A DNA stretch of 64,000 nt, taken from Gonocerus acuteangulatus (taxonomy: Eukaryota; Arthropoda; Insecta; Hemiptera; Coreidae). Position numbers and translations under genes: made by a program. Below are positions 1 through 11,968 of this stretch, in pieces (position 1 is the stretch's first letter; each line of letters begins with the position of its first letter). Where the stretch lies: assembly GCA_946811695.1 (NCBI GenBank), contig OX328126.1, positions 87,342,651-87,406,650 of the forward strand. Reading direction: 5' to 3'. The notes beneath the pieces are model-generated. The model saw nothing but the letters and a program-made list of their open reading frames with translations, was not told the origin of the DNA and made no database searches.

Positions 1-68
1 GAAATTTTTCAAAAATTCCGTCATGAGTCCAACCTCAATAGCTACTTTCCTTCGGCGGAAAGTGCTAA
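1..68. repeat. Direct repeat, copy 1
   Basis: This stretch is repeated almost identically at 1410-1477, in the same orientation. The visible difference is one base in the CTTCGGCGGAAAG / CTTCGGAGGAAAG segment. The two copies bracket the 143-bp tandem array and the AT microsatellite, so they may be long flanking repeats of one composite element. No coding potential is seen. Confidence 0.7.
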
Positions 69-69
69 T

Positions 70-175
70 AAAAGTCCGTCACGCAGGAGCTGCATAACTA
101 AGCACTTTCCTCAGAATTTGGGTAGTGTAGACTGCTTTCCAGAACAATTTGCTTAAAATATCCTACATAAATAAA
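70..175 (-). repeat. Helentron-like 3' terminus (fragment)
   Basis: Read on the minus strand this contains CTCCTGCGTGACGGACTTTT, close to the 3' end of the clean insertion at 55051-56899 (GTCCTGCGAGACGGACTTTT). A related stretch lies at 10495-10560 (CACGCGGGAGCTAAATAACT on plus). I infer a degraded non-autonomous Helentron end. Confidence 0.4.
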
Positions 176-412
176 ATAAAAACATGAATAGTTCTCTTAT
201 AAATTTGTAATGAGTAACTGATCAATTATTAATTTGCTTCCAGAGTTATGTTTACACATGGTACCTATTACACTACGTAATAAATACAAAAAACCTCATA
301 TTATCCTATTTTGATCTAACGCAGGAACAGGATACAGTCACTCTAGTGGTAGAAAGCGCTCCTTGCGGAGGCTTTGTGAGCCCACGTCTGGCGGGCTTTT
401 CTATTGAAATAT

Positions 413-1150
413 ATTACAAATTAAACCCCCGCTTTCCGATTGACCGATTCAGCTCATTTTTACAACACTTCTTTCTCATGAGTTACCCACGACGTATACC
501 GCGTTTCGTTACAATACAGCAGAAATTACAACCGGTATGAGTATAATAGGAATTTGGGTCCGGAGTAAACCCCCCCTTCTAATGAACCGATTCAGTTTAT
601 TTTTACAACACATATTTACCTGTAGATTACCACTACGAATACCGAGTTTCGTCGAAATATACCAAAAATCACAGCTGGTAGTGGCGAAATGGTATTGTGG
701 GTCCGGAGTAAACCCCCCCTCCTAATGAACCGATTTAGTTTATTTTTACAACACATATTTACCTGTAGATTACCACTACGAATACCGAGTTTCGTCGAAA
801 TATACCAAAAATCACAGCTGGTAGTGGCGAAATGGTATTGTGGGTCCGGAGTAAACCCCCCCTCCTAATGAACCGATTTAGTTTATTTTTACAACACATA
901 TTTACCTGTAGATTACCACTACGAATACCGAGTTTCGTCGAAATATACCAAAAATCACGGCTGGTAGTGGCGAATTGGTATTGTGGGTCAGGAGTAAACC
1001 CCCCCTTCTAATGAACCGATTTAGTTCATTTTTATATCTCAATTTTCTCTCTATATTAGCACAACGAATACCAAGTTTCGTTGAAATATAACAAATATTA
1101 CGGCTGACATAGTCAAATTAGTGTTATGGGTTCGGGGTAAACCCCCCCTT
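413..1150. repeat. 143-bp tandem repeat (about 5 copies)
   Basis: The landmark GGGTCCGGAGTAAACCCCCC or a close variant starts at 556, 699, 842, 985 and 1128, giving a constant period of 143 bp. A more diverged unit begins near 413. Inner copies are nearly identical and outer ones are diverged, as in arrays growing by unequal exchange. Each unit contains an 'accgatt...accgagtttcgtcgaaat' segment of a type often seen near Helitron ends, so this may be the internal minisatellite of such an element. Confidence 0.85.
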
Positions 1151-1260
1151 CTGGTGGACCGACTTTGGTGGTTAACGAACTCGTTCAATCGTTTGCTAAT
1201 TGAATGCTATATACCAAGTTTCGTGACGAAAAAACAAAAACTCTGGCCGCTATCGTGTTA

Positions 1261-1287
1261 ACAGACACATATATATGTATATATATA

Positions 1288-1345
<58 letters not shown>

Positions 1346-1352
1346 TATATAT
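1261..1352. repeat. (AT)n microsatellite
   Basis: An almost uninterrupted TA/AT dinucleotide run directly follows the 143-bp repeat array. Microsatellites at this position are common inside Helitron-like non-autonomous elements. Confidence 0.95.
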
Positions 1353-1409
1353 AAATTTTAACGGGGGTCATTTTCGGTGTCTACTAGGTAGGATCGATAA
1401 AGATTTGAA

Positions 1410-1477
1410 GAAATTTTTCAAAAATTCCGTCATGAGTCCAACCTCAATAGCTACTTTCCTTCGGAGGAAAGTGCTAA
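1410..1477. repeat. Direct repeat, copy 2
   Basis: Second copy of the 68-bp sequence at 1-68, same orientation. Downstream sequences differ: copy 1 runs into the Helentron-like terminus, copy 2 into unrelated DNA. Confidence 0.7.
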
Positions 1478-1479
1478 AA

Positions 1480-2080
1480 CGAGTACCTGCACGCATATGA
1501 ACTCGAAAACGTAAGCGTTTCAATTTTTTTCGCACGAATTTTGCTCCAAAAAGCATCTTGCGGTGGACGGATTCTGCTGTTTAGCGATCATGACCTTTCA
1601 CATTAGATGAGTGATTTCATCAAAATTGGGCAATTTTTGGGCGAGCTAGAGAACGTGCCAGCATTAAAATATCATGTTTCAGATCATGACATATATATAT
1701 ATATATACAAATTTGAAGTGCCGTTATATTATTGGTGCGTTTCCTCCCTATATTGGAGGGAGTAACCGCGCTAAGAACAATCAGGAATTTCTTTAAAGAG
1801 AGGAGAGTTGTATGTCACAAAAGGGTCCGTTATGTGCAAGATATTTGCAAAACCTTCATCACATGTCTATAGGTTGCATGTTACAAGCCGTTTTGTTATC
1901 TCATTTGGTAATTACTTTACTATTTTACACGATATTATTGTAATTGGATTGTTTCATATCTACGGATAATGTTACTATAAAAAAATATAAGCTCTTCAAT
2001 TCTATATGGCGTTTCCAATTTGCAAGTTTTTCGATGGACAATCCTTCTGTTTCTTGCATTTTTTCTTCATTTTCGTTATT
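1480..2080. other. No gene seen
   Basis: AT-rich DNA with a short AT run near 1690. No coding region, RNA gene or recognisable element is supported here. Confidence 0.5.
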
Positions 2081-2290
2081 TTTTGTCAAATATCGTCGTT
2101 ACAAATGCAAAGTATCGAATGTGAAAATCGCCACTTTTCAGAGTGGAAAAGCATTCATACATAACTTTTTTTTGGACAGTCAAATATTCGGCAGATTTGA
2201 CCTTTTGACAGTGGAATACTTTCCCTTTAATAGAGTTAAGTAAGATTCAAGAGTTTGCCGTACATAAGTCCAACAGAAATTAGTAAAGAT

Positions 2291-2340
2291 TTTTTTTTTT
2301 TTTTTTATAGAGCACATCAACCACTAGGCTCATTTGTGCC
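2291..2340 (-). repeat. Solo retroelement 3' tail: hairpin plus poly(A)
   Basis: On the minus strand a 30-nt hairpin (stem GCACA/TGTGC, loop containing GAGCCTAG...GTTGAT) is followed by CTAT and a poly(A) run, which appears as the T run at 2291-2306 on plus. The layout matches the 3' ends of the SINEs at 29172-29350 and 48262-48452 although the stem bases differ. Confidence 0.6.
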
Positions 2341-2510
2341 TGTATATACTTAAATGGAGCCAAAGAATGTACTGTTAGAATAAAAAAAAAAATAATCAAA
2401 TCAATATATATTTATTAAGTAATTTTAAATAGAGGGTATAACGTAAGGATTAAAACTGGTTAAAAAAATACCTATAAATGAAATTTTAAACGCAAACTCT
2501 CTGAACAACA

Positions 2511-2511
<1 letters not shown>

Positions 2512-2604
<93 letters not shown>
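2512..2604. repeat. (CA)n microsatellite
   Basis: A perfect CA dinucleotide array of about 93 bp. Confidence 0.98.
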
Positions 2605-2609
<5 letters not shown>

Positions 2610-2890
2610 GACGGACACACCCATCCACAACTATTTTCTAGTTCTACGTTCTCTTTTAATTTCAATTATCATTTATATTTTTGTGAACAGATCTGTAGCC
2701 CTGAGGGATCTCAATGTTCTCCGACACAATTCATGGTCGTCTCCAAGTATGTCAAAGAGAGTACCATGAATGTCCAGTTGATTTCGAATCTCCTCAGTTA
2801 GGAGTAAATTAAGTAATTAGTAAAGATTGAAAATGAAAGATGCATTTTTTCACATTCGATACTTTGCATTTGTAACGACCATATGACAAA

Positions 2891-3940
2891 TATCCAGTTA
2901 ACGATATGACAGGTAATATTATAAAACTGTCTTCATTATTATAATAATTAAGAAGACCATATAACAGTGTAAGGTGAAATGTGAACTTTCCTTGTCACGG
3001 AGTTGTGGTCTTTGGAAAAATTAAATTAATCACTACCAGGATAACCATAATAAAAAATTTTTTATTGGGAAAAATTAAAATAAACATATAATAATCATTA
3101 ATCATAATCCAAGCATTAAAATAAAAGTTTAAAATAGAGGCCGACTCGCAGGAACTGCTTCATCTTAGCGTGGATCCGTTAATATCCCTAGTGCTATCAG
3201 CAAAGGAGATTTTTTTTTATTTAATTTGTTTATTTGAAATCTGTACAAGTCATGTAAGTACAATAATCAAGTTAGTTGATACAGATATATGCTATGTATA
3301 AATTGATCAAAACGGTAAAATAAAAAAAATTTGGAAGAAGCCAACCATTGTTGGCACTTCCGGGACAGTCTAAATAAATATTAGAATTATTATGACAAGG
3401 TCAGGTGAGTAAAATGTCTCGGGGCCACTGTCTCTTAAGCCGCCTGGTAGGATTGTCAGGGTGGGATTGGGACGATAAGGATAGACCTTGGGGATTGGGA
3501 TGGTGGGAGAGTTTTTAGTGGAACATTTGGAAACGGGTTTTAGCAAGGTCAAGGACAAATGGGATGTTAAGGTCATTGTGGAGGGTATTTGTTGGATACA
3601 TAAAAAGGGGCGTTAACAATTTTTTGGAGAACTTTGGACTGGAATGCCTGTATTCTGTTGATGTTGGATGGCAGCAAAGGAGAAATACAGTTATTGGTAT
3701 GTTTTGATATTTCGCGAAAAATATAAAAAGATCTTAAGCATATTAACAGAAAACTGACGGTATCCTAAGCGGAGATAAATTTAAACTCTTTCTCAAAGTA
3801 TTCAGGGAAACTATTATTGGTACGTAATCTCTCGTTTTTAATTTTCTTACCTTTACTAAAATAAGTATTTTATGATGACGATAATAATTAATTGTAATGA
3901 TTATAATTATTATACTCTTAAATGCACTTAAAAAACACGA
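2891..3940. other. No gene seen
   Basis: AT-rich DNA. Short open frames exist but lack codon structure, family resemblance or plausible splice context. I see no RNA gene. Confidence 0.45.
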
Positions 3941-3942
3941 AG

Positions 3943-4611
3943 GGCATACAAGGCATAGGGCATACAAGGAATAGGGCATACAAGGCTTACACACTCTTAC
4001 CTCATGTCTAAAGATGAACCACCCAACTGTATAAGCTGTGGAGTCCTCCTCACGGTGAAGCATATACTTACAGAGTTCTTAGCATACCAATCTGAAAGGA
4101 ATCGGTTCAAAATTGGTGGCACCTTAGACGAAATTCTAGGGGATTATCCAGAAAAAATCATTAACCTGTTTAAATTCCTAGAGGCTACAAATTTAACAGA
4201 CAAAATTTAACATAAAACTGTATTTTGTTGATACAGAATATTCTAACAAAATACAGTTAACGAAATAATATAGGCGTTCTTGTGTTTCGATACTACTGAT
4301 TATAACCGCATCTAGAAATTAATGTTATTCTCAACAGCTATTTTTATTTTAACCTGTCACTCTATATAAAATCTTTTATTTATTTTATTTGTTAATGATT
4401 ATTTAACATTTCGTTTTTGTTTTTTTATTATTATTTAATTTTTATTCTAGTGTCAATTTATAGTAATTGTAAATGTCTCCATTTTGCAACAAACAACAAC
4501 ATCAATAACTACTAAATGACAACTTTAATACGTTAAGTACCCTCTTGGGTCTTACTTTCACAGGGTGACCATGACCCATTGTGGTTGATATTCCCCTTAA
4601 AACAAACAAAA

Positions 4612-4647
<36 letters not shown>
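3943..4647 (+). mobile_element. 5'-truncated Jockey/I-type LINE 3' end with poly(A)
   Basis: From 3973 to the TAA at 4208-4210 the frame reads a C-terminal reverse-transcriptase-protein tail: GHTRLTHSYLM, then a C-x2-C...H pattern (PNCISCGVLLTVKHILTE). This is the conserved end of ORF2 in Jockey/I-like LINEs. A roughly 400-nt 3' UTR and a poly(A) run at about 4612-4647 follow. The 5' end merges with a 17-18-bp microduplication (GGGCATACAAGG three times, 3943-3990), so the element is truncated or rearranged there. It may be the family of the endonuclease fragment at 26960-27976, but the two do not overlap and this cannot be tested here. Confidence 0.75.
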
Positions 4648-4648
<1 letters not shown>

Positions 4649-4858
4649 ACTCAAAAACACTCAAAAACAATTAAAAAGTGAGGCAGAGACAAAAATCCGT
4701 TTAAAAGAACGAAATTAACAGTTTCGAGGTTTTAAGCACTAATTTCTCTGACTGACATCGAAAATTGTTTCTGAATCCTTTTTTTAGTAAATTTAGTGAA
4801 TGGATTCTTTCCACTCACAAGGATTTCTCAATCGTTTTCGAAATATTAAGGAAAATTC

Positions 4859-4968
4859 GGCGCTAATGGTCAAGATTTATGTCGATGCGCCGTTAGAAAA
4901 AAAAAAAAATAATAAAAATAAGGAAAATTACTAAAATCCGGCGCTAATGGTCAAGATGTAGATACGCC
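4859..4968 (+). repeat. Two tandem solo SINE/LINE tail hairpins
   Basis: The first hairpin (4859-4891) has stem GGCGC/GCGCC and a loop starting TAATGGTCAAG. The second (4940-4968) has stem GGCG/CGCC and the same loop start. Each is preceded by AAGGAAAATT and followed by an A-rich tail. They are copies of the same 3' tail found on the SINE at 29172-29350 but without a SINE body. Confidence 0.65.
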
Positions 4969-5019
4969 GTAAAAAAAAAATAAAATAATAATAATAAAAT
5001 TAAGGAAAATACACGAAGA

Positions 5020-5660
5020 TCAAAATATTTTTTTATGTCTGCATAAAAACATGTTTAAAAAATGATTTTCCTAATACTTTCTTCATTCCAAACGTAACCA
5101 AATTTTAATCATCTTAGGTTGGTTAAAGTGCATACGTCTAGAAAATATTACAAATGAATCCCACGACCGATACCCAAACCGAAAATTTGTTAATAAAAAT
5201 ATTTTTTTTTTTCTATTTCTTAGGAGCTTTAATAAGCCTTCAAACGGTCACTTTCCACTTAATCCAAATTCCCAACAGTTTTCTACAAACATATACGTAT
5301 AACACAAAACTTTTTAAGTCTGTTCATAAAATATTATATTCGAATACTTCCTGAGCTCCAAACGTACCCAAAATACAAACATCAATGTTTGGACGAATCT
5401 CAAACACGTAGAAAATATTTCAACTGAATTCAGAAATTCTTTCACAAATTAGTTTAAAAACTTATTTTTCTCAAAAAAAGGTTACAAATACCTCCTTAAA
5501 AATGGTTTTATTCGTTATCCTACATAAAGGGTTTATAAAAAGTTACGTAGATGCATATAAACGAAAATCCTTAAGCGAAACAATTTTTCGACGCTATTTT
5601 TGCCCCTAAATGCGTTTTTCTGTAGGCGGATGCTCCTAATTAACGAACAAGAACTTTGGA
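5020..5660 (-). repeat. Dispersed repeat related to the Helentron-like element
   Basis: On the minus strand this contains motifs such as TTTTGGTTACGTTTGGA, 'cagacataaaaa' and a GGTTTGGGTA start, which also occur in the body of the element at 55051-56899. The match is diverged and no termini are visible, so this is an old fragment. Confidence 0.5.
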
Positions 5661-6053
5661 CAATTTGGCAAATTAGACAAATTATTTTTGTGCCAAAATT
5701 TATTATAATTGGACCATTTTTGAGCCTTTAATGTAGATGAGCACATATTGCAGAATTACGGCGAAAAACACACACAGTTGAATATAATTAGTTATTGAAC
5801 TATTCATACGACGTTGGTTACATGTTCATAAACACATATAAGATACCTAGTGTAAGCTGGAGTCTCTTTTTGTGCAGTTTGTTTGTTAGTGATTCATATT
5901 CCAAGGTGAATTTACAGGTAGAATAGGTACCCATAAATCCACATGTTAGACAAGATCAGCTTCTCACAAAATAACGTTATTTTAATATAGTAATTACATA
6001 GTAGAAATAAAACATAAATAAATAGATAATTAGCAAATGAGAGAACTGATTAC

Positions 6054-7272
6054 CCAAAAGAGTGCAAACACGATCATAAAGTCGGTCGGTGATTAGCTGC
6101 ACAGTGACAAGACTTCCATAAGCCGAGAGTAGACAGAACATGTGACACATGAGAGTTTTCCCGTGAAGATTCTTGAGATAAGGTAGAATAGCATAGACAA
6201 CGACTGTGAGGAAGAGAAAGAAAGCTGACACCATCATGGCTAATGTTGTCCAAAGATGGATATTTGGGTCTCCTTCGTCTGGTGGGAAACAGAAGAATGC
6301 AAAAATTCCTTTTTCGTTTTTCTGTTCAACGTTTTCAACGCAGAAAACTCCACTTTCAATCCAGCTGCTTTCCGCTTTGCTGTACATCCTACCGTCCATA
6401 CCCAACAAGTAGAGAGTCGTCAGGTTCTCCTTGTATTTTTGGCACTGCAATCCGTACCAGAAGGAAAATTTTCGAACCCCCTTCTCTCCAAGTTCATCAT
6501 TAGTGTTATTGTACACTGTTAAAGACCCGATGCTTTTCTTGGTCAGAGTGCAAGACGGCGAATAGCTATAGCTGTGGTCTTCCGGACAGCATTTTCTTAT
6601 GCAAGCATTCTTCTCGCAAGCCATGGACTGTTGCTCGCAAGTCCGCAAGACTAGCAGACCATCAGTCTCGGTCCTATCGATGCAGGCTTCGTCTGGATTC
6701 ATGATGTAAGTCTGGTCACCATCAATGAAGGTAAGGGATGCTGCCTGATCTCGCCAAATCTTGTCTGAAGTCACTACGTGGTCGACGAGGACTTCATTAG
6801 ACGAGCATTGTGGAATGCCATGCTTAACGTCTGACACACCAGTTGCATTCTTCATGAGAATGTTCAATAAAACCTCTGATGAAGAATTGGCTTGCTTTCC
6901 CCAACAAGACTGCATGCTCGTGTCGTACACTCGTTCCAAGGGGCAACATTTCGGTATGTAATGGACATCAGGAACATGAAACTTCTTGGAGTCTTTAGCG
7001 CAAACGATGGACATCACTGTGTCAGTTCCATTGATGTTATCAATACAGGAAGCGTTAGTCCCCTGCTCGGCAAGCCGGAAGCCTTTGATGTCGTCCTTCC
7101 TGCAGACTCCCGGTATACCGTAGGAGAAATGTCCGTTCAACCATTCATGATACGACGGACGACAAAGTATCTTCTCACCCGCATAAACCGACGCACCTTG
7201 CGGACAGCACTTCCTGATCCGATGACTTCGTACCCACGAACCTAGAAGCACCAAAAGCCAGAGCACCAACAT
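6054..7272 (-). CDS. Methuselah-like GPCR, first coding exon (partial gene)
   Basis: The exon encodes an N-terminal signal peptide (MLVLWLLVLLGS), a cysteine-rich ectodomain with several CC pairs (RKCCPQGASVYAG, IPKCCPLERVYD, IRKCCPED) and several N-x-S/T glycosylation sites. Near residues 340-400 are the first two membrane helices of a class B (7tm_2) receptor, including the conserved LHGKTLMCH turn between them. This architecture is that of Methuselah-like receptors, cell-surface receptors with a large extracellular domain. The exon is 1219 nt and stops in phase 1 after TGC-ACT-CTT-TTG-G at a donor GTAATC, which is weak at positions +5 and +6. Without splicing, translation would continue only 25 more residues to a stop near 5980. 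Exons for TM3-TM7 should lie at lower coordinates but I found none down to position 1, so the gene continues off the window, has very long introns, or is broken. It is a tandem paralogue of 21265-22483. Confidence 0.8.
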
Positions 7273-7850
7273 CCCTAACCACCAACAGACAGTGAACTAA
7301 GATTAGCTTTCTTCCTCCCACCTAAGCCTCTGTGCTCCCCACCCAACCACGTCGGCTAAATCCATTGTGATGTTCTGTTTACATTGGAGTATGTATACTT
7401 TTGGATTATCTGCATTCCAGAACCACCGCCTCATTCATATACATCAAACACCAACTTACATTTAATCTCCCGGCTTATCAAAACTTCATAAAAAAAGAAC
7501 AGCCAAGATCTTTTTTTTACATAATTGACAAGTTTTATTCAATATGCCAGGAAAACATAATTTCAAAAAGTAATTCACCATTACACTGTCTGATTTTTTT
7601 TGTCGATTATTTTGAAAAAATGCTGTTCCTTTCATATTCTGTTGCGTTCTAATTAGAAACTTCAGCTAGTCTTCAGATTTGTTCACAGATATTAGCGTCC
7701 AAAGTAATGCGTAGGTAGATCTTCCTTGTTTAGGAAAAGAAGCTCATGATCCTATTTCACATAGAAGTGTCACATTTGTATGTTGCATAGAGAGGTAATG
7801 CATCATTCACAAGTTGCTGCAGCCCCCCCCCCGAAATCGGTAAAAATGTG
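7273..7850. other. 5' flank of Methuselah-like copy 1; no gene seen
   Basis: The first roughly 50 bp upstream of the ATG, a CT-rich stretch on plus with 'actaagattagctttcttcctccc', resemble the flank of the paralogue at 22484-22540. The duplication therefore included at least a little 5' sequence. No other gene is supported up to 7850. Confidence 0.5.
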
Positions 7851-7856
7851 TCATAT

Positions 7857-8245
7857 CTATATATATAAAAATCACCTGTCTATCTGTTTCTCTGTTTATC
7901 TGTCTGTTTGTTCCTTATAAAAATACACACCGTTTGACCGATTTTGACCAAGCTTGGAACAAAGGTTGGTCTTGATCTGCGAAGTCTCGTAGGCTAGGTG
8001 AAAAAATCTACCAGCTGTCTGTCTCTTTGTTTGTTCCTTATACAAATCCACACCGTTTGACCGATTTTGACCAAACTTGGCACACAGGTAGGTCTTGACG
8101 GGGAGAGTCATAAGCTAGGTCAAAAATGTCTATCAACTACTTGTCTGGCTGTTTTTCCCTTATACAAATATACACCGTTTGACCATACTTGGCACACATG
8201 TAGGTCTTGTTCCTGGGAGTGTCATAGGCTAGGTTAAAAACGTCC
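7857..8245. repeat. Helitron-type repeated module, three units of about 122 bp
   Basis: A short TATATATA run is followed by three diverged units, each with 'ctgtctg...tttgttccttat', then 'acaccgtttgacc(gattttgacca)' and 'cttgg(c/a)aca'. The landmark recurs near 7926, 8049 and 8171. Such 'CCGATTTTGACCAAACTTGG' modules are common in arthropod Helitron-like elements. No transposase or Rep/helicase coding is present. Confidence 0.55.
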
Positions 8246-8339
8246 AAGACTAACAATTCCGAGGTCACGGATTCGAAACTGGGAATCCGGGCAGTTAAAA
8301 ATTTGTGTTATTAGATTTTAATATTACTTTTTTGGTTTC

Positions 8340-9230
8340 TAATTTATTTGGGGCTTTTTAGATGCAGAAAGTAGGTGTAGCATTGAAAGCTAGTAAACCA
8401 TAAAAATAAATTAAATATGATCACTTCGTTCAGAAAAAATAGTTTATATTTGGTGTAATAGTGTTTAAATTGGCTAACTATTCCAAATTCTAGATTGTTA
8501 GTATTCTATGCCCCCAAATATTCTCAGCCCCCCCCCACATTTTCCCAGCCATCCACGAAATTATTTTCTATATGGCAACATTACAAAATAGGAATAAACA
8601 AAGAGAAAAAAATATCAGAACAGATATTAACAAAGTCTAAACTTAAACATAATTTGAACATGATGTTAATTGGTATATACCTAAACTGCTCACATTATTT
8701 TACCGAAAGTCTTACTAAATTTACCAAAACAAAAATCGAGCATTAACGACATGAAAATTGGATCTAACATTAGCTATGAAACCATCTGACGGTGCAATAT
8801 AGAAGCTCACATAACATAGAATGAAGAATGTCTCTATACTTCCTGTTGGTTTCAAGTTCCATGACACCCTTGAAATCCATTCTCGTAATCCCATACCTCT
8901 AGCAACAGAGGTATAGTCTTAGCCAGAATTCTCAACAATGTACGATGCAAGTCGATCTCATTTTTGTTAGTCTTTGTGTGTTTTACTTTCTTCAATAATA
9001 GCAATCTCAGAAAAGTTTAAATAGGACAAGGAAAATCCGAATTGCAGTTCATTTTCTAAAAAATCAATAACAAACCTCTTCAAGAATAATCCATTTCAAA
9101 ATGGTCAAAACACAATCATAAACGAAGAAATCGCAATGAAACAAAGCAGACATAAGAAAGAAATTATAAACACCGAAAAATTATATTTCTCAAGAGCATG
9201 AGAAATGATGAGGAGCTGATAATGGTTGAG
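8340..9230. other. No gene seen
   Basis: AT-rich DNA with short unconvincing open frames. No repeat structure or RNA gene stands out. Confidence 0.4.
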
Positions 9231-9239
9231 ATGAGATGG

Positions 9240-9720
9240 TTGAACGTTTGAACCTGGTTTTACTGGAACTTCATGGAGTTAAATTAAAGGAGGGGGGGGG
9301 GGTACATGCTACATGGTGCATTGCAAGATTAAGCACTCTGAGTGGGTCTTCTGCACATTCTTGGTGGGCTGTGAATCCTGGCCAACTATATTTCTGCTCC
9401 CTAGGCTCGATCCGGGTCGCCTGATTCTTACTACTCCATTTCCCTATTTTGAGGGTAAAACTTATAAAACACAAAAAAGGCTTAAAGTGCTTCACATTAA
9501 GTATGCTAGGCCACTCTGGGTTCTGTCTGTACTTGTCTTTGCGTGCGAGTTCATATCGCCGCGGGTAAACAGTTCCTGGACACACGGCCAGAGTGCAGCA
9601 CTTGGCGGGGTAAACTTTTCGATGAGCGATGTTTGGAAAACAGAAGAAAATACTTCTTTGATTAGAAAAGTTTGGAAGACGGGACGTTTAGGGTAAAATC
9701 TTTCATTTCTGGGTTAGCTT
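9240..9720. other. GC-richer unassigned segment
   Basis: This stretch is visibly less AT-rich than its surroundings and is open on both strands for about 100 codons (9271-9585 minus, 9313-9696 plus). The translations show no recognisable motif, signal peptide or splice structure, and a G run occurs at 9292-9301. It may be an unidentified transposon fragment; I cannot support a gene. Confidence 0.35.
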
Positions 9721-10494
9721 TTTCTGTTTGGTGAAACTTTCTTCAGTTTTCAAATGAAATTTATAATTTTTGTAGACTACAGTCACAAGACATACAAGTC
9801 AGTTTTTGTTCAACTTAATTTGCCAGAAATATTAACTTGAGAAACGGATGTTGTCTGACCGAAGCTGAGCAAAAACGTTGTTTACATCGTTCCGACATGA
9901 AAGGAAGCCTTCTCTAATAGAGGTGAGTGGCCTGTCTGGTGTATTACTGGTTATCGATTGGTAAGGTTATTGAAGGATGTTTGTTTCCTTCTAAGGAAAA
10001 TTATCCAGAGGAAAGTTCTTTGGATTACGTATCGATCCTACGAAAGCTACTAACATTTATGTAGTTTGTTTTACGCAACCTTTTTTTATCGTTGTAATAT
10101 GCGTAAATATACAATAGTATCTAATATATACGCGAACTAAGATTTTATAATAATAGTCCCTTTATAATAAATTATAATGACATTTTTCGGACCACCTTCG
10201 TGTAGCACAAAATACCTACTTATGTGTAATTCCACCGGTGAAGAGTTGTAGTCTGTATCTCGGTGGTAGATAAAGATTCTGTATTCTCATAACGGTACTG
10301 ATAAGAAATGAAACATTCCAAAAGTTGTTTTGAAACACACATTTATGACCCAGACACAGAAATGACGTGACAGGGTGCTCTCCCATTTACATAAATTAAA
10401 AAAGAAAAAATGTAGTTGGAAACTTTTATTAGACGTGAGGTACATACGTTGGATATTTACAAGATCTAGGTATTAAATAAAAATAAATTTAAAA

Positions 10495-10560
10495 AAATCA
10501 CCCTCACGCGGGAGCTAAATAACTCAGCACATTCCTCAGAAAGTGGGAAGTGTACTTAAC
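10495..10560. repeat. Fragment related to the repeat at 70-175
   Basis: The segment CACGCGGGAGCTAAATAACT followed by 'cagcacattcctcagaaagtgggaagtgta' parallels 79-145 in the same orientation. It is probably another copy of the same Helentron-like terminus. Confidence 0.45.
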
Positions 10561-10590
10561 ATCATAAGTTTTTGATTAATTTTAATTTTA

Positions 10591-10594
<4 letters not shown>

Positions 10595-10652
<58 letters not shown>

Positions 10653-10683
10653 GGTGCCTCTACTGCTAAGGCCATTAGCACCC
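10595..10683 (-). repeat. Solo tail hairpin with long poly(A) on the minus strand
   Basis: On minus, a hairpin with a 6-bp stem GGGTGC/GCACCC and a loop starting TAATGGCC is followed immediately by about 57 A residues (T on plus, 10595-10651). The loop matches the SINE tail at 29188-29218 while the stem differs by paired changes. No SINE body is visible 5' of it. Confidence 0.65.
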
Positions 10684-11429
10684 ATTTTTTTTTATTAATT
10701 TGTTTGAATACAAATTAAATAAGAGTTTTGAACTTTTTTTTTTCTATTTTATTGGTGAGCACCCCGCAACTAATGCGATTCACACAAATAAAGATATAAA
10801 ATGGAAATACGTTTTTATTCAGTTACATAGTAATTATAAATCCTTAATAATTAACAGTTTACAGAGTAATTATATGTTTCATTACATACTAATAAAAAAA
10901 CACAATTTTAAATATCTATCTAATAATAGATAGATATTTCATCATTATTATATTTATTAAATCTATTAATTGAAGGGGTCGCACAGTGTCACGAGCAGTG
11001 TTCAAATATAAGCAAACTAAAGTTTGAAAAAAATTCTTTTGGTGGTTAATATAAAAATTAGAACCTTAGAACAGAAAGAAAACATCGAAATTAGAACTAG
11101 AAATTAGAATATAAAAACAAAAAAAAATAAGCTAAGGATTAATTTGAATTGTTGATACAAGTACAAACAGTAAAACTGGTTCTGTTAGTAAATATTTACT
11201 TTGGCTTTTCCAATCTTATTACTTGAACATTTTCATTCTTCTTTTAATATGCTGAAGTGTCAGTCCTAGGTTATTCGTTGATTGACTAATCTTGGCCAAC
11301 AGTTCAAAAATGGGGAAGTTCTAGTGCTTTAATTATGTGAGGAATTGTCATAATTTTTTCAACTTTGTAAGTGATTTAAAAAAAAAAACAACGGTGTTTT
11401 CATGCTTTAAGCATAAATAGTACATTGCT

Positions 11430-11968
11430 TCACGATTATTTTGATACCTAGTTTACCTGCTTTTGGCAGCTTCTTACAGAGATATTGTGGTTTCAGTTTT
11501 CATAACCAAACCAAGTATGAAGTCTGGCGCAGTAATGAACCAAATAGCAGATACTATGCTTTATTTGATAGAATCGTGCAAGAATATAATTCATCTGAAA
11601 TTATTGGACTGGAAATAACATTCATAATTGAATTGGGTGCCATTTTGAAAGTGGCTTCTAGTGGTAAATCAATTAATACTCCGAAATTAACTGAATTATC
11701 TGGTGAGGCTAAAGATTTATATCTGAAGCATTATTCATGATATTATATGTCAGGGGCTTTACATACAATGCTATTAAATGGGCTTGGTATTATTTCCTTT
11801 TTCATTGGACCATTTAGGCAATTATCAGAAGAAGCATTGGAGGATCGACATAAAGTACCTCAGAGAACACAATACGAGGAAAACTTCTCCTATTCAAACA
11901 AATATGGATATAATGAAAATTCTCCTTCTCTCATCAAATCCAAATTTGTCAATTTGAAGAAAGATTAG
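11430..11968 (+). pseudogene. Transposon-derived protein pseudogene
   Basis: Two reading segments in one frame (about 11441-11737 and 11741-11968) are separated by a TGA at 11738-11740. Across the stop the text reads ...YLKHYS-stop-YYMSGALHTMLLNG..., then GPFRQLSEEALEDRHK. From memory this resembles the C-terminal part of a family abundant in arthropod repeats that carries a '(W)YYM...H..L.HG...IGQLSEEA' signature; the TGA probably replaced a TGG Trp codon. No start codon, promoter or upstream exons are seen. I treat it as a dead mobile-element gene of uncertain superfamily. Confidence 0.55.

Larger units (their letters stand above)
2083..2890. repeat. Inverted-repeat unit with about 44-bp arms
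   Basis: The left arm 2083-2127 and right arm 2847-2890 are inverted copies sharing CAAATGCAAAGTATCGAATG and flanking bases, with a few mismatches. They enclose about 720 bp containing a solo SINE/LINE-type tail hairpin and a CA microsatellite. This resembles a small foldback or MITE-like element into which other repeats have landed. Confidence 0.6.

Noticed and set aside
8250..8330. A B-box-like GGATTCGAAACTGGG suggesting another SINE head
   Set aside because: No A box, no shared body and no tail could be found, so support is too thin.
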